Shown here: positions 38,155 to 48,956 of the stretch, in pieces | Layout of the letters: each line of letters starts with the position of its first letter | Numbering within the stretch: the first letter of the stretch is position 1 | Origin: Pseudomonas farsensis | GTDB lineage: Bacteria; Pseudomonadota; Gammaproteobacteria; Pseudomonadales; Pseudomonadaceae | Direction of reading: 5' to 3' | Assembly (NCBI RefSeq): GCF_014268805.2 | Contig: NZ_JABWRF020000001.1 | Span: 744,001 to 808,000 of the forward strand | DNA length: 64,000 nt | Notes under the pieces: model-generated | What the model was told of the DNA's origin: nothing | The model's input: the letters and a program-made list of their open reading frames with translations, nothing else | Databases searched by the model: none | Translations under genes and position numbers: made by a program

Positions 38155-40920
38155 ATGGGCGAACTGGCCAAAGAAATCCTACCGGTCAATATCGAAGACG
38201 AACTGAGACAGTCTTACCTCGACTACGCGATGAGCGTGATTGTCGGGCGAGCACTGCCCGATGCGCGCGACGGCTTGAAGCCCGTGCATCGTCGCGTGCT
38301 GTTCGCGATGAGCGAGCTGGGCAACGACTGGAACAAGCCGTACAAGAAATCCGCCCGTGTGGTCGGTGATGTGATCGGTAAGTACCACCCGCACGGCGAT
38401 ACGGCCGTGTACGACACCATCGTGCGCATGGCGCAGCCATTCTCGCTGCGCTACCTGCTGGTCGATGGTCAGGGCAACTTCGGTTCGGTCGACGGCGACA
38501 ACGCCGCGGCCATGCGATACACCGAAGTGCGCATGACCAAGCTGGCCCACGAACTGCTGGCCGACCTGCACAAGGAAACGGTCGACTGGGTGCCCAACTA
38601 CGACGGCACCGAGCAGATCCCTGCGGTCATGCCGACCCGTATCCCCAACCTGCTGGTCAACGGTTCCAGCGGTATTGCCGTGGGTATGGCGACCAACATC
38701 CCGCCGCACAACCTGGGTGAGGTCATCGACGGCTGCCTGGCGCTGATCGACAACGCCGAGATCACGGTCGATGAGCTGATGCAGTTCATCCCGGGTCCGG
38801 ACTTCCCGACTGCCGGCCAGATCAACGGCCGCCAAGGCATCATCGAGGCCTACCGCACTGGCCGTGGCCGCATCTACATGCGCGCCCGCTCGAGCATCGA
38901 AGACATCGACAAGGTCGGTGGCCGCCAGCAGATCGTCATCACCGAGCTGCCGTACCAGCTGAACAAGGCGCGGCTGATCGAAAAGATCGCCGAGCTGGTC
39001 AAAGAGAAGAAGATCGAAGGCATCACCGAGCTGCGCGATGAGTCCGACAAGGACGGTATGCGCGTGGTCATCGAGCTGCGCCGCGGCGAGGTGCCGGAGG
39101 TGGTGCTCAACAACCTCTACCAGCAAACCCAGCTGCAGAGCGTGTTCGGCATCAACATCGTTGCCCTGATCGACGGCCGGCCGCGCCTGCTGAACCTCAA
39201 GGACCTGCTCGAAGCGTTCGTGCGTCACCGCCGCGAAGTCGTCACCCGGCGTACCGTGTTCGAACTGCGCAAGGCACGCGAGCGTGGCCACATCCTTGAA
39301 GGGCAGGCGGTTGCGCTGTCCAACATCGACCCGGTCATCGCCATGATCAAGGCTTCGCCGACGCCGTCCGAGGCCAAGGAAGCACTGGTCAGCACTGCCT
39401 GGGAGTCCAGCGCCGTGCAGGTGATGGTCGAGCGTGCCGGCGCCGAATCGTGCCGCCCGGAAGACCTGCCCGAGCAATACGGCCTGCGTGATGGCAAGTA
39501 TTACCTGTCGCCGGAACAGGCCCAGGCCATTCTTGACCTGCGTCTGCACCGCCTGACCGGCCTTGAGCACGAAAAACTGCTGGCCGAGTACCAGGAAATC
39601 CTGGCGCAGATCGGCGAGCTGATCCGCATCCTCAGCAGCGCCACGCGCCTGATGGAAGTGATCCGCGAAGAGCTCGAGGCTATTCGTGCCGAGTACGGCG
39701 ATGTGCGCCGCACCGAAATCCTCAATGCCAGCCACGACCTCAACTACGGCGACATGATCCCCGAAGAAGAGCGCGTGGTAACCATTTCCCATGGTGGCTA
39801 TGCCAAGACCCAGCCGCTGTCCGCCTACCAGGCCCAGCGCCGTGGTGGTAAAGGCAAGTCGGCATCCGGCGTCAAGGACGAGGACTACATCGAGCACCTG
39901 TTGGTCGCCAACAGCCACGCCACCCTGTTGCTGTTCTCCAGCAAGGGCAAGGTGTACTGGAAGAAGACCTACGAAATCCCCGAGGCATCCCGCGCTGCCC
40001 GTGGCCGCCCGCTGGTGAACCTGCTGCCGCTTGAAGAAGGCGAGCGCATCACCGCCATGCTGCAGATCGACCTTGAAGCGCTGCAGCAGCACGCAGACCC
40101 CGACGAAGAGCTCGAGGACAGCGACGACACCGTGCTTGAGGGTGAGCTGGTCGAAGTCGACGAAATCGACGAAGAAGAAGGCGATACCCCTGAGTGGGCT
40201 GCCGAGCCGACCGGTGCGTACATCTTCATGGCCACTGCTTCCGGTACCGTCAAGAAGACCCCGCTGGCGCAGTTTGCCCGCCCACGTACCAGCGGCCTGA
40301 TTGCCCTGAAGCTCAAAGAGGGTGACACCCTGATCGCCGCGGCCATCACCGACGGCGCCAAGGAGGTCATGATGTTCTCCGACGCCGGCAAGGTGATCCG
40401 CTTCGCCGAAAGCGTTGTGCGTGAAATGGGCCGTACCGCCCGTGGTGTGCGCGGCATGAAGCTCGGCAAGGGCCAGCAGATCATCTCGATGCTGATCCCG
40501 GAGTCCGGTGCGCAGATCCTCACCGCCTCCGAGCGTGGTTTTGGCAAGCGCACGCCGCTGTCCAAGTTCCCGCGTCGCGGCCGTGGTGGTCAGGGCGTTA
40601 TCGCCATGGGTACCAAAGGGCGCAACGGCTTGCTGATCGGCGCTATCCAGGTGCAGGAAGGCGAGGAGATCATGCTGATCTCCGACCAGGGCACCTTGGT
40701 GCGCACACGGGTTGGTGAGGTTTCCAGCCTCAGCCGTAACACCCAGGGTGTTACGCTGATCAAGCTGGCAAGCGACGAGACGCTGGTGGGCCTTGAGCGT
40801 ATCCAGGAGCCGTCCGAGGAAGAGCTCGACGACATTGTCGAGGGCGAAGACGCCGAGGTCGATGTGCTGGATGTAGCAGGCGACGACAACCTCGGCGCCG
40901 AAGAGGCGCCGCAAGAGTAA
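38155..40920 (+). CDS. gyrA: DNA gyrase subunit A
   Basis: The subunit that cuts and rejoins DNA during ATP-driven negative supercoiling, working as GyrA2GyrB2. It has 921 residues. The catalytic Tyr122 is in AMRYTEVRM. The quinolone-determining region reads GDTAVYD with Thr83 and Asp87, the wild-type pseudomonad state. The GyrA box QRRGGKG that starts the DNA-wrapping C-terminal domain is present. An acidic insert of about 40 residues ([20 protein letters not shown] onward, near residue 655) and an acidic C-terminal tail make it longer than E. coli GyrA (875); both are usual in Pseudomonas. The ATG has AAGGA about 12 bases upstream. It is intact. Confidence 0.97.
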   Translation: MGELAKEILPVNIEDELRQSYLDYAMSVIVGRALPDARDGLKPVHRRVLFAMSELGNDWNKPYKKSARVVGDVIGKYHPHGDTAVYDTIVRMAQPFSLRYLLVDGQGNFGSVDGDNAAAMRYTEVRMTKLAHELLADLHKETVDWVPNYDGTEQIPAVMPTRIPNLLVNGSSGIAVGMATNIPPHNLGEVIDGCLALIDNAEITVDELMQFIPGPDFPTAGQINGRQGIIEAYRTGRGRIYMRARSSIEDIDKVGGRQQIVITELPYQLNKARLIEKIAELVKEKKIEGITELRDESDKDGMRVVIELRRGEVPEVVLNNLYQQTQLQSVFGINIVALIDGRPRLLNLKDLLEAFVRHRREVVTRRTVFELRKARERGHILEGQAVALSNIDPVIAMIKASPTPSEAKEALVSTAWESSAVQVMVERAGAESCRPEDLPEQYGLRDGKYYLSPEQAQAILDLRLHRLTGLEHEKLLAEYQEILAQIGELIRILSSATRLMEVIREELEAIRAEYGDVRRTEILNASHDLNYGDMIPEEERVVTISHGGYAKTQPLSAYQAQRRGGKGKSASGVKDEDYIEHLLVANSHATLLLFSSKGKVYWKKTYEIPEASRAARGRPLVNLLPLEEGERITAMLQIDLEALQQHADPDEELEDSDDTVLEGELVEVDEIDEEEGDTPEWAAEPTGAYIFMATASGTVKKTPLAQFARPRTSGLIALKLKEGDTLIAAAITDGAKEVMMFSDAGKVIRFAESVVREMGRTARGVRGMKLGKGQQIISMLIPESGAQILTASERGFGKRTPLSKFPRRGRGGQGVIAMGTKGRNGLLIGAIQVQEGEEIMLISDQGTLVRTRVGEVSSLSRNTQGVTLIKLASDETLVGLERIQEPSEEELDDIVEGEDAEVDVLDVAGDDNLGAEEAPQE

Positions 40921-40937
40921 GCCTGTGCAACAACCCG

Positions 40938-40963
40938 AACGGGGCGACCAAGGTCGCCCCGTT
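40938..40963 (+). terminator. Hairpin terminator after gyrA
   Basis: A 12-bp perfect stem (AACGGGGCGACC and GGTCGCCCCGTT, loop AA) lies 17 bases after the gyrA stop. The T run after it is short. It separates gyrA from the serC operon. Confidence 0.7.
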
Positions 40964-41054
40964 TGACTGATTAAAGACGCAACGCCGGCCCTTCTTTAGG
41001 GGCGGCGGGGCGTTGAAGTTACGATTTGTCCTATTTGGCAGAGCGAGAGTGGAT

Positions 41055-42140
41055 GTGAGCAAACGAGCCTTTAACTTCTGCGCAGGCCCTGCCGCGCTTC
41101 CCGACGCTGTGCTGCAGCGTGCCCAGGCCGAAATGCTGGACTGGAATGGCAAGGGTCTGTCGGTGATGGAAATGAGCCATCGCAGCGACGACTACGTGGC
41201 CATCGCCGAAAAGGCCGAGCAGGACCTGCGTGACCTGCTATCCATCCCCTCGAACTATAAAGTGCTGTTCCTGCAGGGCGGTGCCAGCCAGCAGTTCGCC
41301 GAGATTCCGCTGAACCTGCTGCCGGAAAACGCCACTGCCGACTACATCGAGACCGGCATCTGGTCGAAAAAGGCCATCGAAGAAGCGCGCCGTTTCGGCA
41401 ATATCAACGTTGCCGCCAGCGCCAAGCCTTATGACTACCTGGCTATTCCCGGGCAGAACGAGTGGAAGCTGACCGAAGGCGCGGCTTATGTGCACTATGC
41501 GTCCAACGAGACCATTGGCGGCCTGCAGTTTGACTGGGTGCCCGAAACCGGTGACGTGCCATTGGTCGTCGACATGTCTTCGGACATTCTTTCGCGCCCG
41601 ACCGATGTGTCGCAATTCGGCCTGATTTACGCCGGTGCCCAGAAGAACATCGGCCCAAGCGGGCTGGTGGTGGTCATTGTTCGCGAAGACCTGCTGGGCC
41701 ACGCCCGCAGCAGCTGCCCGACCATGCTCGACTACAAGGTGTCGGCCGACAACGGCTCGATGTACAACACCCCGGCCACCTATTCCTGGTACCTCTCGGG
41801 TTTGGTGTTCGAGTGGCTCAAGGAGCAGGGCGGTGTCGCGGCCATGGAGCAGCGCAACCGCGCCAAGAAAGACCGTCTGTACGGCTTTATCGACGCCAGC
41901 GACTTCTACAGCAACCCGATCAGCCACAACGCCCGTTCGTGGATGAACGTGCCGTTCCGCCTGGCTGACGAACGCCTGGACAAGGCGTTTCTGGCCGGTG
42001 CCGACGCTCGCGGCCTGCTCAACCTCAAAGGCCACCGCTCGGTCGGCGGCATGCGCGCTTCCATCTACAACGCCCTGGGCCTGGATGCGGTCGAGTCGCT
42101 GGTGCAGTACATGGCTGAATTCGAGAAGGAGCACGGCTGA
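41055..42140 (+). CDS. serC: Phosphoserine aminotransferase SerC
   Basis: A PLP enzyme of serine and pyridoxine synthesis that converts 3-phosphohydroxypyruvate to phosphoserine. It has 361 residues, starting at a GTG (41055) to give the usual SKRAFNFCAGPAALP. The PLP lysine is in AGAQKNIGPSG near residue 197. Its stop overlaps the pheA start by one base (TGATG). It heads the conserved run serC-pheA-tyrA/aroA-cmk-rpsA. It is intact. Confidence 0.96.
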   Translation: MSKRAFNFCAGPAALPDAVLQRAQAEMLDWNGKGLSVMEMSHRSDDYVAIAEKAEQDLRDLLSIPSNYKVLFLQGGASQQFAEIPLNLLPENATADYIETGIWSKKAIEEARRFGNINVAASAKPYDYLAIPGQNEWKLTEGAAYVHYASNETIGGLQFDWVPETGDVPLVVDMSSDILSRPTDVSQFGLIYAGAQKNIGPSGLVVVIVREDLLGHARSSCPTMLDYKVSADNGSMYNTPATYSWYLSGLVFEWLKEQGGVAAMEQRNRAKKDRLYGFIDASDFYSNPISHNARSWMNVPFRLADERLDKAFLAGADARGLLNLKGHRSVGGMRASIYNALGLDAVESLVQYMAEFEKEHG

Positions 42141-43234
42141 TGGCCGAACAGGAACTCAAGGCGCTGCGTGTACGCATCGACAGCCTCGACGAGAAAATCC
42201 TCGAGCTGATCAGCGAGCGCGCCCGCTGCGCCCTGGAAGTCGCGCGGGTGAAAACCGCTGCGCTGGCCGAGGGCGAAACCCCGGTGTTCTACCGCCCCGA
42301 GCGTGAAGCGGCGGTGCTCAAGCGCGTCATGGAGCGCAACAAGGGGCCGTTGGGTAGCGAAGAGATGGCGCGGTTGTTCCGCGAGATCATGTCGGCGTGC
42401 CTGGCCCTTGAAGAGCCGCTCAAAGTTGCCTACCTGGGCCCGGAAGGCACCTTCACCCAGGCGGCAGCCATGAAGCACTTCGGTCACGCCGTGGTCAGCC
42501 GGCCAATGGCAGCTATCGACGAAGTGTTCCGCGAAGTGGCGGCAGGCGCCGTCAACTTCGGCGTGGTGCCGGTGGAAAACTCCACCGAGGGTGCGGTCAG
42601 CCATACGCTGGACAGCTTCCTTGAGCACGACATGGTCATCTGCGGCGAAGTCGAGTTGCGTATTCACCATCACCTGCTGGTGGGCGAAAGCACCAAGACC
42701 AACAGTATTACCCGCATCTACTCCCACGCGCAGTCGCTGGCCCAGTGCCGCAAGTGGCTGGACGCACACTACCCGAACGTCGAGCGCGTGGCGGTATCGA
42801 GCAACGCCGAGGCCGCCAAGCGGGTGAAGGGCGAGTGGAATTCTGCGGCGATCGCCGGTGATATGGCGGCCAACCTTTATGGTTTGACCCGCCTTGCCGA
42901 AAAAATCGAAGACCGCCCGGACAACGCCACGCGCTTCTTGATGATCGGCAGCCAGGAAGTGCCGCCAACCGGCGACGACAAGACCTCGATCATCGTTTCG
43001 ATGAGCAACAAGCCCGGTGCGCTGCATGAGCTGCTGGTGCCTTTCCACGAGAACGGTATCGACCTCACTCGCATCGAGACGCGCCCCTCGCGCAGCGGCA
43101 AGTGGACCTATGTGTTCTTCATCGACTTCGTCGGCCATCACCGTGATCCGCTGATCAAGGCGGTGCTGGAGCAGATCAGCCAGGAGGCTGTGGCGCTGAA
43201 GGTGCTGGGTTCGTATCCGAAGGCGGTGCTCTGA
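42140..43234 (+). CDS. pheA: Bifunctional chorismate mutase/prephenate dehydratase (P-protein)
   Basis: It makes phenylpyruvate from chorismate. It has 364 residues: an AroQ chorismate mutase helix bundle (1-90), the prephenate dehydratase domain (about 92-270; GPEGTFTQAAA, then NSTEGAVSHTLD and a TRFLMIG catalytic Thr motif), and a C-terminal ACT domain with NKPGALHELL that binds Phe for feedback control. It is intact. The next gene is the tyrA-aroA fusion 77 bases away; no hisC homologue lies between. Confidence 0.96.
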   Translation: MAEQELKALRVRIDSLDEKILELISERARCALEVARVKTAALAEGETPVFYRPEREAAVLKRVMERNKGPLGSEEMARLFREIMSACLALEEPLKVAYLGPEGTFTQAAAMKHFGHAVVSRPMAAIDEVFREVAAGAVNFGVVPVENSTEGAVSHTLDSFLEHDMVICGEVELRIHHHLLVGESTKTNSITRIYSHAQSLAQCRKWLDAHYPNVERVAVSSNAEAAKRVKGEWNSAAIAGDMAANLYGLTRLAEKIEDRPDNATRFLMIGSQEVPPTGDDKTSIIVSMSNKPGALHELLVPFHENGIDLTRIETRPSRSGKWTYVFFIDFVGHHRDPLIKAVLEQISQEAVALKVLGSYPKAVL

Positions 43235-43311
43235 GGTTGGCCTGATGGCCCATCCAGGTCGCCTGCGATGGGCTGCAAGACTCTCTTGATACATGAACAG
43301 GGTTCGCACTC

Positions 43312-45552
43312 GTGGTTAATGCTGTAACAAACAATCCTGCGCCGATCATCGGCCGCCTCGTCGTGGTGGGCCTGGGCCTGATCGGCGGCTCCTTTGCCAA
43401 GGGCCTGCGCGAAAGCGGGCTGTGCCGCGAAGTGGTGGGCGTCGATCTGGATGCCGAGTCGCGTCGCCAGGCCGTGGTGTTGGGCGTGGTCGACCGCTGC
43501 GAGGAAGACCTTGCCGCAGCGTGCGTCGGTGCTGACGTGATCCAGCTGGCAGTGCCGATCCTGGCCATGGAAAAGCTGCTGGCGCGGCTGGCGCAAATCG
43601 ATTTGGGTAATGCGGTCATCACCGATGTCGGCAGCGCCAAAGGCAATGTGGTGCGCGCTGCACGCGAGGCGTTCGCCGCGCGCCTTACCCATTTTGTGCC
43701 CGGCCACCCGATTGCCGGGTCCGAGCAGAGCGGGGTAGAGGCCTCCAACGCCGCGCTGTTCCGCCGCCACAAAGTCATTCTGACGCCGCTGGCCGAAACC
43801 GACCCTGCCGCGCTGGCCGTGGTCGACCGCCTGTGGCGTGCGCTGGATGCCGATGTCGAGCACATGCCGGTGGAGCGCCACGACGAGGTGCTGGCAGCAA
43901 CCAGTCACCTGCCGCACCTGCTGGCCTTTGGCTTGGTCGACTCGCTGGCCAAGCGCAATGAAAACCTGGATATCTTCCGGTACGCTGCGGGAGGCTTCCG
44001 CGATTTCACAAGAATCGCCGGCAGCGACCCGATCATGTGGCACGACATCTTCCTCGCCAACCGCGAGGCGGTCCTGCGCACACTCGATACATTTCGCAGT
44101 GACCTCGACGCCTTGCGCGACGCGGTCGATGCAGGGGATGGGCACCAACTGCTGGGTGTATTCACCCGCGCCCGGGTTGCCCGCGAGCATTTCAGTAAAA
44201 TCCTGGCCCGCCGGGCCTATGTGGACGCTATGAACGCCAACGACCTGATTTTCCTGACCCAACCTGGTGGACGCGTGTCCGGACGGATTCGCGTACCGGG
44301 CGACAAGTCGATTTCGCACCGCTCGATCATGCTCGGCTCGCTGGCCGAAGGCACCACCGAAGTGGAAGGTTTCCTCGAGGGCGAAGACGCCCTGGCCACG
44401 CTGCAGGCCTTCCGCGACATGGGTGTGGTCATCGAAGGCCCGCACCATGGCCGCGTCACCATTCATGGTGTCGGCCTGCATGGCCTGAAGCCGCCACCTG
44501 GCCCGATCTACCTGGGCAACTCCGGCACCTCGATGCGCCTGCTGTCGGGCCTGCTGGCCGCCCAGCCGTTCGATGTGACCATGACTGGCGACGCTTCGCT
44601 GTCCAAACGCCCGATGAACCGCGTGGCCAACCCGCTGCGGGAAATGGGCGCAGTGGTCGAAACTGGCCCTGAAGGCCGCCCGCCGCTGACCATTCGTGGC
44701 GGCCAGAAGCTCAAGGCGCTCAACTACACGCTGCCGATGGCCAGTGCCCAGGTCAAATCCTGCCTGCTGCTGGCGGGCCTGTACGCTGAGGGCGTGACCA
44801 CCGTCACCGAGCCTGCGCCAACCCGTGACCATACCGAACGCATGCTGCGTGGCTTCGGCTACCAGGTGCAGTCCAATGGCCCGGTGGCTTCGCTGCAGGC
44901 AGGTGGCAAGCTCAGCGCCACGCGCATCGAAGTGCCTGCGGATATTTCCTCGGCGGCGTTCTTCCTGGTGGCTGCGTCCATCGCCGAAGGCTCTGACCTG
45001 GTGCTTGAGCACGTTGGCATCAACCCGACCCGCACCGGGGTGATCGACATCCTGCGCCTGATGGGCGGCGACATCACCCTGGAAAACCAGCGTGAAGTCG
45101 GCGGTGAGCCGGTGGCCGATCTGCGCGTGCGCGGTGCCAGGCTCAAGGGGATCGAAATCCCCGAAAACCTGGTGCCACTGGCAATCGACGAATTCCCGGT
45201 GCTGTTCGTTGCCGCTGCCTGCGCCGAAGGGCGCACCGTGCTGCGCGGCGCGGAAGAGTTGCGGGTCAAGGAGTCCGACCGGATCCAGGTAATGGCTGAT
45301 GGCCTGCTCGCGCTGGGCGTCAAATGCGAGCCAACCCCTGACGGCATCATCATCGATGGCGGCCAGATCGGCGGCGGTGAAGTGCACGGCCATGGCGATC
45401 ACCGTATTTCCATGGCGTTCAGCATTGCCTCGCTGCGTGCCAACGCGCCGATTCGCATCCATGACTGCGCCAACGTCGCCACCTCGTTCCCTAACTTCCT
45501 GGCGCTTTGCGAGCAAGTCGGCATTCGCGTGGCAGAAGAGGCCAAGTCGTGA
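43312..45552 (+). CDS. tyrA-aroA: Fused prephenate dehydrogenase / EPSP synthase (TyrA-AroA)
   Basis: A 746-residue fusion of two aromatic-pathway enzymes. The N-terminal part (about 1-300) is an NAD(P)-dependent cyclohexadienyl dehydrogenase with [15 protein letters not shown]. The C-terminal part (about 305-746) is 3-phosphoshikimate 1-carboxyvinyltransferase, with [29 protein letters not shown] and the family RVKESDRI motif. This fusion is normal in pseudomonads. The start is a GTG at 43312. Its stop overlaps the cmk GTG start (GTGA). It is intact. Confidence 0.95.
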   Translation: MVNAVTNNPAPIIGRLVVVGLGLIGGSFAKGLRESGLCREVVGVDLDAESRRQAVVLGVVDRCEEDLAAACVGADVIQLAVPILAMEKLLARLAQIDLGNAVITDVGSAKGNVVRAAREAFAARLTHFVPGHPIAGSEQSGVEASNAALFRRHKVILTPLAETDPAALAVVDRLWRALDADVEHMPVERHDEVLAATSHLPHLLAFGLVDSLAKRNENLDIFRYAAGGFRDFTRIAGSDPIMWHDIFLANREAVLRTLDTFRSDLDALRDAVDAGDGHQLLGVFTRARVAREHFSKILARRAYVDAMNANDLIFLTQPGGRVSGRIRVPGDKSISHRSIMLGSLAEGTTEVEGFLEGEDALATLQAFRDMGVVIEGPHHGRVTIHGVGLHGLKPPPGPIYLGNSGTSMRLLSGLLAAQPFDVTMTGDASLSKRPMNRVANPLREMGAVVETGPEGRPPLTIRGGQKLKALNYTLPMASAQVKSCLLLAGLYAEGVTTVTEPAPTRDHTERMLRGFGYQVQSNGPVASLQAGGKLSATRIEVPADISSAAFFLVAASIAEGSDLVLEHVGINPTRTGVIDILRLMGGDITLENQREVGGEPVADLRVRGARLKGIEIPENLVPLAIDEFPVLFVAAACAEGRTVLRGAEELRVKESDRIQVMADGLLALGVKCEPTPDGIIIDGGQIGGGEVHGHGDHRISMAFSIASLRANAPIRIHDCANVATSFPNFLALCEQVGIRVAEEAKS

Positions 45553-46235
45553 ACGCGCAGGCGCCGGTCATCACCATTGACGGCCCAAGCGGCTCGGGCA
45601 AAGGTACCGTTGCAGGCCTGATCGCCCGCGAGCTTGGCTGGAAGCTGCTGGACTCTGGCGCGCTGTACCGGTTGCTGGCGTTCAACGCCACCAATCACGG
45701 CGTCGACCTGACCAACGAAGAGCTGCTCAAGGCGCTGGCTGCCCACCTCGATGTGCAGTTCATCGCGGCCGAGCCTGGCAAGTTGCAGCAGATCATTCTC
45801 GAAGGTGAGGATGTCAGTAATGTGATCCGTACCGAAACCGTCGGGGCCGGTGCCTCGATGGTTGCGTCGCTGCCCGCGGTGCGTGAAGCCCTGCTGCAGC
45901 GCCAGCGCGTCTTCCGCGAAGCGCCGGGCCTGATTGCAGACGGGCGCGACATGGGCACGGTGGTGTTCCCCGATGCCCCCCTGAAAGTCTTTTTGACCGC
46001 CAGCGCCGAGGAACGGGCGCGCCGCCGTTACCTGCAGTTGAAGGGCAAAGGCGAAGATGTTAGTCTGTCGAGTCTGCTAGATGAGATCCGTGCACGCGAT
46101 GAGCGTGATACCCAGCGCGCAGTGGCCCCGCTCAAGCCGGCGGCCGATGCCATTCAGCTGGATTCCACGGAGCTGTCCATTGAACAGGTGTTGCAACGCA
46201 TCAGAAGCGAGCTCGCTCAGCGCGATCTGGCCTGA
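45549..46235 (+). CDS. cmk: Cytidylate kinase
   Basis: It phosphorylates CMP and dCMP with ATP. It has 228 residues. P-loop GPSGSGKGT is near residue 12, and the DSGALYRLL and [13 protein letters not shown] motifs are present. The start is a GTG that overlaps the tyrA-aroA stop by four bases. It is directly upstream of rpsA, the conserved proteobacterial order. It is intact. Confidence 0.95.
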   Translation: MNAQAPVITIDGPSGSGKGTVAGLIARELGWKLLDSGALYRLLAFNATNHGVDLTNEELLKALAAHLDVQFIAAEPGKLQQIILEGEDVSNVIRTETVGAGASMVASLPAVREALLQRQRVFREAPGLIADGRDMGTVVFPDAPLKVFLTASAEERARRRYLQLKGKGEDVSLSSLLDEIRARDERDTQRAVAPLKPAADAIQLDSTELSIEQVLQRIRSELAQRDLA

Positions 46236-46359
46236 TGGAGAGGAGAGCAGGCAGGGGCACCAGTCAACGGCCTGTCCGCTTTTCTTTACTTAACGAAACC
46301 CACATTGTCTGGAATGTGGCTATGGGCGTTTTTTTGCGTCCGAATCTACAGGAATTAAA

Positions 46360-48036
46360 ATGAGCGAAAGCTTTGCAGAACTCTTTGAAGAAAGCCTGAA
46401 AACCCTCAATCTTCAGCCGGGTGCGATCATCACCGGTATCGTTGTCGACATCGACGGCGACTGGGTTACCGTACACGCTGGCCTGAAGTCCGAGGGCGTC
46501 ATCCCGCTCGAGCAGTTCTACAACGAAGCTGGCGAACTGACTATCAAAGTTGGTGACGAAGTTCACGTTGCGCTGGACGCGGTCGAAGACGGCTTTGGCG
46601 AAACCAAGCTGTCCCGTGAAAAAGCCAAGCGCGCCGAGTGCTGGATTGTTCTGGAAGCTGCTTTCGCTGCCGAAGAAGTGGTCAAGGGCGTTATCAACGG
46701 TAAGGTTAAAGGCGGCTTCACTGTCGACGTTAACGGCATCCGTGCGTTCCTGCCGGGCTCCCTGGTTGATGTCCGCCCAGTGCGCGACACCACCCACCTC
46801 GAAGGCAAAGAGCTGGAATTCAAGGTCATCAAGCTGGACCAGAAGCGCAACAACGTTGTCGTTTCCCGTCGCAGTGTCCTGGAAGCCGAAAACAGCGCCG
46901 AGCGCGAAGCTCTGCTGGAATCGCTGCAGGAAGGCCAGCAGGTCAAAGGTATCGTCAAGAACCTCACCGACTACGGTGCGTTCGTTGACCTGGGCGGCGT
47001 TGATGGTCTGCTGCACATCACCGACATGGCCTGGAAGCGTATCAAGCACCCGTCCGAAATCGTCAACGTTGGCGACGAGATCGACGTCAAGGTCCTGAAG
47101 TACGATCGCGAGCGCAACCGCGTTTCGCTGGGCCTGAAGCAACTGGGCGAAGATCCGTGGGTTGCTATCAAAGCCCGCTACCCAGAGAGCACTCGTGTGA
47201 CTGCTCGCGTTACCAACCTGACCGACTACGGCTGCTTCGCTGAGCTGGAAGAAGGCGTTGAAGGTCTGGTACACGTTTCCGAAATGGACTGGACCAACAA
47301 GAACATCCACCCGTCGAAAGTCGTTCAGGTTGGCGACGAAGTGGAAGTCATGGTTCTGGACATCGACGAAGAGCGTCGTCGTATCTCCTTGGGCATCAAG
47401 CAGTGCAAATCGAACCCGTGGGAAGATTTCTCCGGCCAGTTCAACAAGGGTGACAAGATCTCCGGTACCATCAAGTCGATCACCGACTTCGGTATCTTCA
47501 TCGGCCTGGACGGCGGCATCGACGGTCTGGTTCACCTGTCCGACATCTCCTGGAACGAAGCCGGCGAAGAAGCCGTGCGTCGCTTCAAGAAGGGCGACGA
47601 GCTGGAAACCGTCATCCTGTCGGTTGACCCAGAGCGCGAGCGCATCTCCCTGGGCATCAAGCAGCTGGAAGACGATCCGTTCTCCAACTTCGTTTCGATC
47701 AACGACAAAGGCGCTATCGTTAAAGGTATCGTCAAGGAAGTTGATGCCAAGGGCGCTATCGTGACCCTGGGCGACGACATCGAAGCTACTCTGAAGGCTT
47801 CCGAAATCAGCCGTGACCGCGTTGAAGACGCCCGTAACGTGCTGAAGGAAGGCGAAGAGATCGAAGCCAAGATCATCAGCGTCGACCGCAAATCCCGCGT
47901 TATCAGCCTGTCCATCAAGTCGAAGGACGATGCTGAAGAGCGCGAAGCCATCCAGAGCCTGAAAAACGCTCCGGAAGCGGCTGCCGATACCACCATGGCT
48001 GCGCTGCTGCGCGAAGCAATGGCCAAACAGAACTGA
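46360..48036 (+). CDS. rpsA: 30S ribosomal protein S1
   Basis: The large mRNA-binding ribosomal protein, 558 residues with six S1 domains in series, visible as repeats of the type [20 protein letters not shown] and [20 protein letters not shown]. Codon use is markedly optimised, as expected for a highly expressed gene. The ATG follows AGGAATTAAA. A strong terminator lies after the stop. It is intact. Confidence 0.98.
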   Translation: MSESFAELFEESLKTLNLQPGAIITGIVVDIDGDWVTVHAGLKSEGVIPLEQFYNEAGELTIKVGDEVHVALDAVEDGFGETKLSREKAKRAECWIVLEAAFAAEEVVKGVINGKVKGGFTVDVNGIRAFLPGSLVDVRPVRDTTHLEGKELEFKVIKLDQKRNNVVVSRRSVLEAENSAEREALLESLQEGQQVKGIVKNLTDYGAFVDLGGVDGLLHITDMAWKRIKHPSEIVNVGDEIDVKVLKYDRERNRVSLGLKQLGEDPWVAIKARYPESTRVTARVTNLTDYGCFAELEEGVEGLVHVSEMDWTNKNIHPSKVVQVGDEVEVMVLDIDEERRRISLGIKQCKSNPWEDFSGQFNKGDKISGTIKSITDFGIFIGLDGGIDGLVHLSDISWNEAGEEAVRRFKKGDELETVILSVDPERERISLGIKQLEDDPFSNFVSINDKGAIVKGIVKEVDAKGAIVTLGDDIEATLKASEISRDRVEDARNVLKEGEEIEAKIISVDRKSRVISLSIKSKDDAEEREAIQSLKNAPEAAADTTMAALLREAMAKQN

Positions 48037-48058
48037 GTTCTGTTTGATCGGTAAAAAG

Positions 48059-48085
48059 GGGTGGCCTACGGGCCACCCTTTTTTT
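48059..48085 (+). terminator. Intrinsic terminator of rpsA
   Basis: An 8-bp GC-rich stem (GGGTGGCC and GGCCACCC, loop TACG) followed by seven Ts, 22 bases after the rpsA stop. An A run precedes the stem. Confidence 0.92.
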
Positions 48086-48270
48086 ATGCCTGCTATTTAC
48101 CGCTGCGCTGTTCGACGCTTCTCTGCGGCCCGCCTGGCTAATTGCAGATTTCCTGCCGTATCAATCTTGAATTTTTTTGTTTAGTCAAGAACCGCCCTGT
48201 TCAAATCTGCCGGGGCGTGCTACAAACTGATTAAGCAATGATCTAGCTGCTTGATAACGAAGGGAAAAAT

Positions 48271-48573
48271 ATGACGAAGTCGGAGCTGATCGAACGTATT
48301 GTCACCCATCAGGGGCTGCTCTCGTCCAAGGACGTAGAGCTTGCCATCAAGACCATGCTTGAACAGATGGCTCAATGCCTTGCCACCGGTGATCGCATCG
48401 AGATTCGCGGTTTTGGCAGCTTCTCGCTGCATTATCGTGCACCGCGCGTCGGGCGTAACCCCAAGACCGGCCAGTCGGTCAGCCTCGAAGGCAAGTACGT
48501 CCCTCACTTCAAGCCCGGCAAGGAATTGCGTGATCGGGTAAATGAAGATGAAGACGAGCATGAGTCAGTCTGA
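48271..48573 (+). CDS. ihfB: Integration host factor subunit beta
   Basis: A 100-residue DNA-bending protein of the HU/IHF family, which pairs with IhfA. It has the beta-ribbon arm with [12 protein letters not shown] and the conserved IEIRGFGSF. It is preceded by a 185-bp AT-richer region that must carry its promoter. In Pseudomonas ihfB marks one border of the O-antigen locus. It is intact. Confidence 0.96.
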   Translation: MTKSELIERIVTHQGLLSSKDVELAIKTMLEQMAQCLATGDRIEIRGFGSFSLHYRAPRVGRNPKTGQSVSLEGKYVPHFKPGKELRDRVNEDEDEHESV

Positions 48574-48590
48574 ACCAAAGGATCCCTGCA

Positions 48591-48854
48591 ATGCATAATC
48601 TGAAGCGCGCCGTGCTGGCGTTGTTTGTGCTGCTGCTGGCAGCCGTTGTGCTGTTCTTCGTGCTGGAAAACCAGCAAACCGTCGCCTTGGTGTTGTTCGG
48701 CTGGGCTGCGCCGGCCGTGCCTGTAGCGGTTGTGGTGCTCGTGGCTCTGGTATTGGGCCTTGCGGTGGGCCCGCTGCTCGGCGCCTACGGCTTGATGCGC
48801 GGCAAGCGCAAGATTCGCGCTTCGGCTCGCCAGCAGGCGTTGGCCGAAAACTAA
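48591..48854 (+). CDS. lapA: LapA-domain (DUF1049) membrane protein
   Basis: An 87-residue inner-membrane protein with two hydrophobic helices (about residues 7-24 and 39-63) separated by the NQQTVALVLFGW pattern of the lipopolysaccharide assembly protein A family, then a basic tail. It follows ihfB by 17 bases. In enterics LapA works with LapB in controlling LPS synthesis; here that role is inferred from the family. Confidence 0.85.
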   Translation: MHNLKRAVLALFVLLLAAVVLFFVLENQQTVALVLFGWAAPAVPVAVVVLVALVLGLAVGPLLGAYGLMRGKRKIRASARQQALAEN

Positions 48855-48956
48855 AGAACTTTCCTACCGAGACTGGGGTTTTCATGCCCTGTGTCAGCGC
48901 AGGAAGGAGTGACTTAATAGTGCACTTCTTCCCTATGCTGCAAAGGACTCGGTGCT

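Noticed and set aside
38179..40914. A 911-codon open frame antisense to gyrA
   Set aside because: It mirrors the codon structure of a certain gene in GC-rich DNA, gives a low-complexity His/Asp/Val-rich product and has no ribosome-binding site.
43138..45516. A 792-codon open frame antisense to tyrA-aroA
   Set aside because: Same shadow effect; it covers a clearly conserved fusion gene on the plus strand and resembles no protein.
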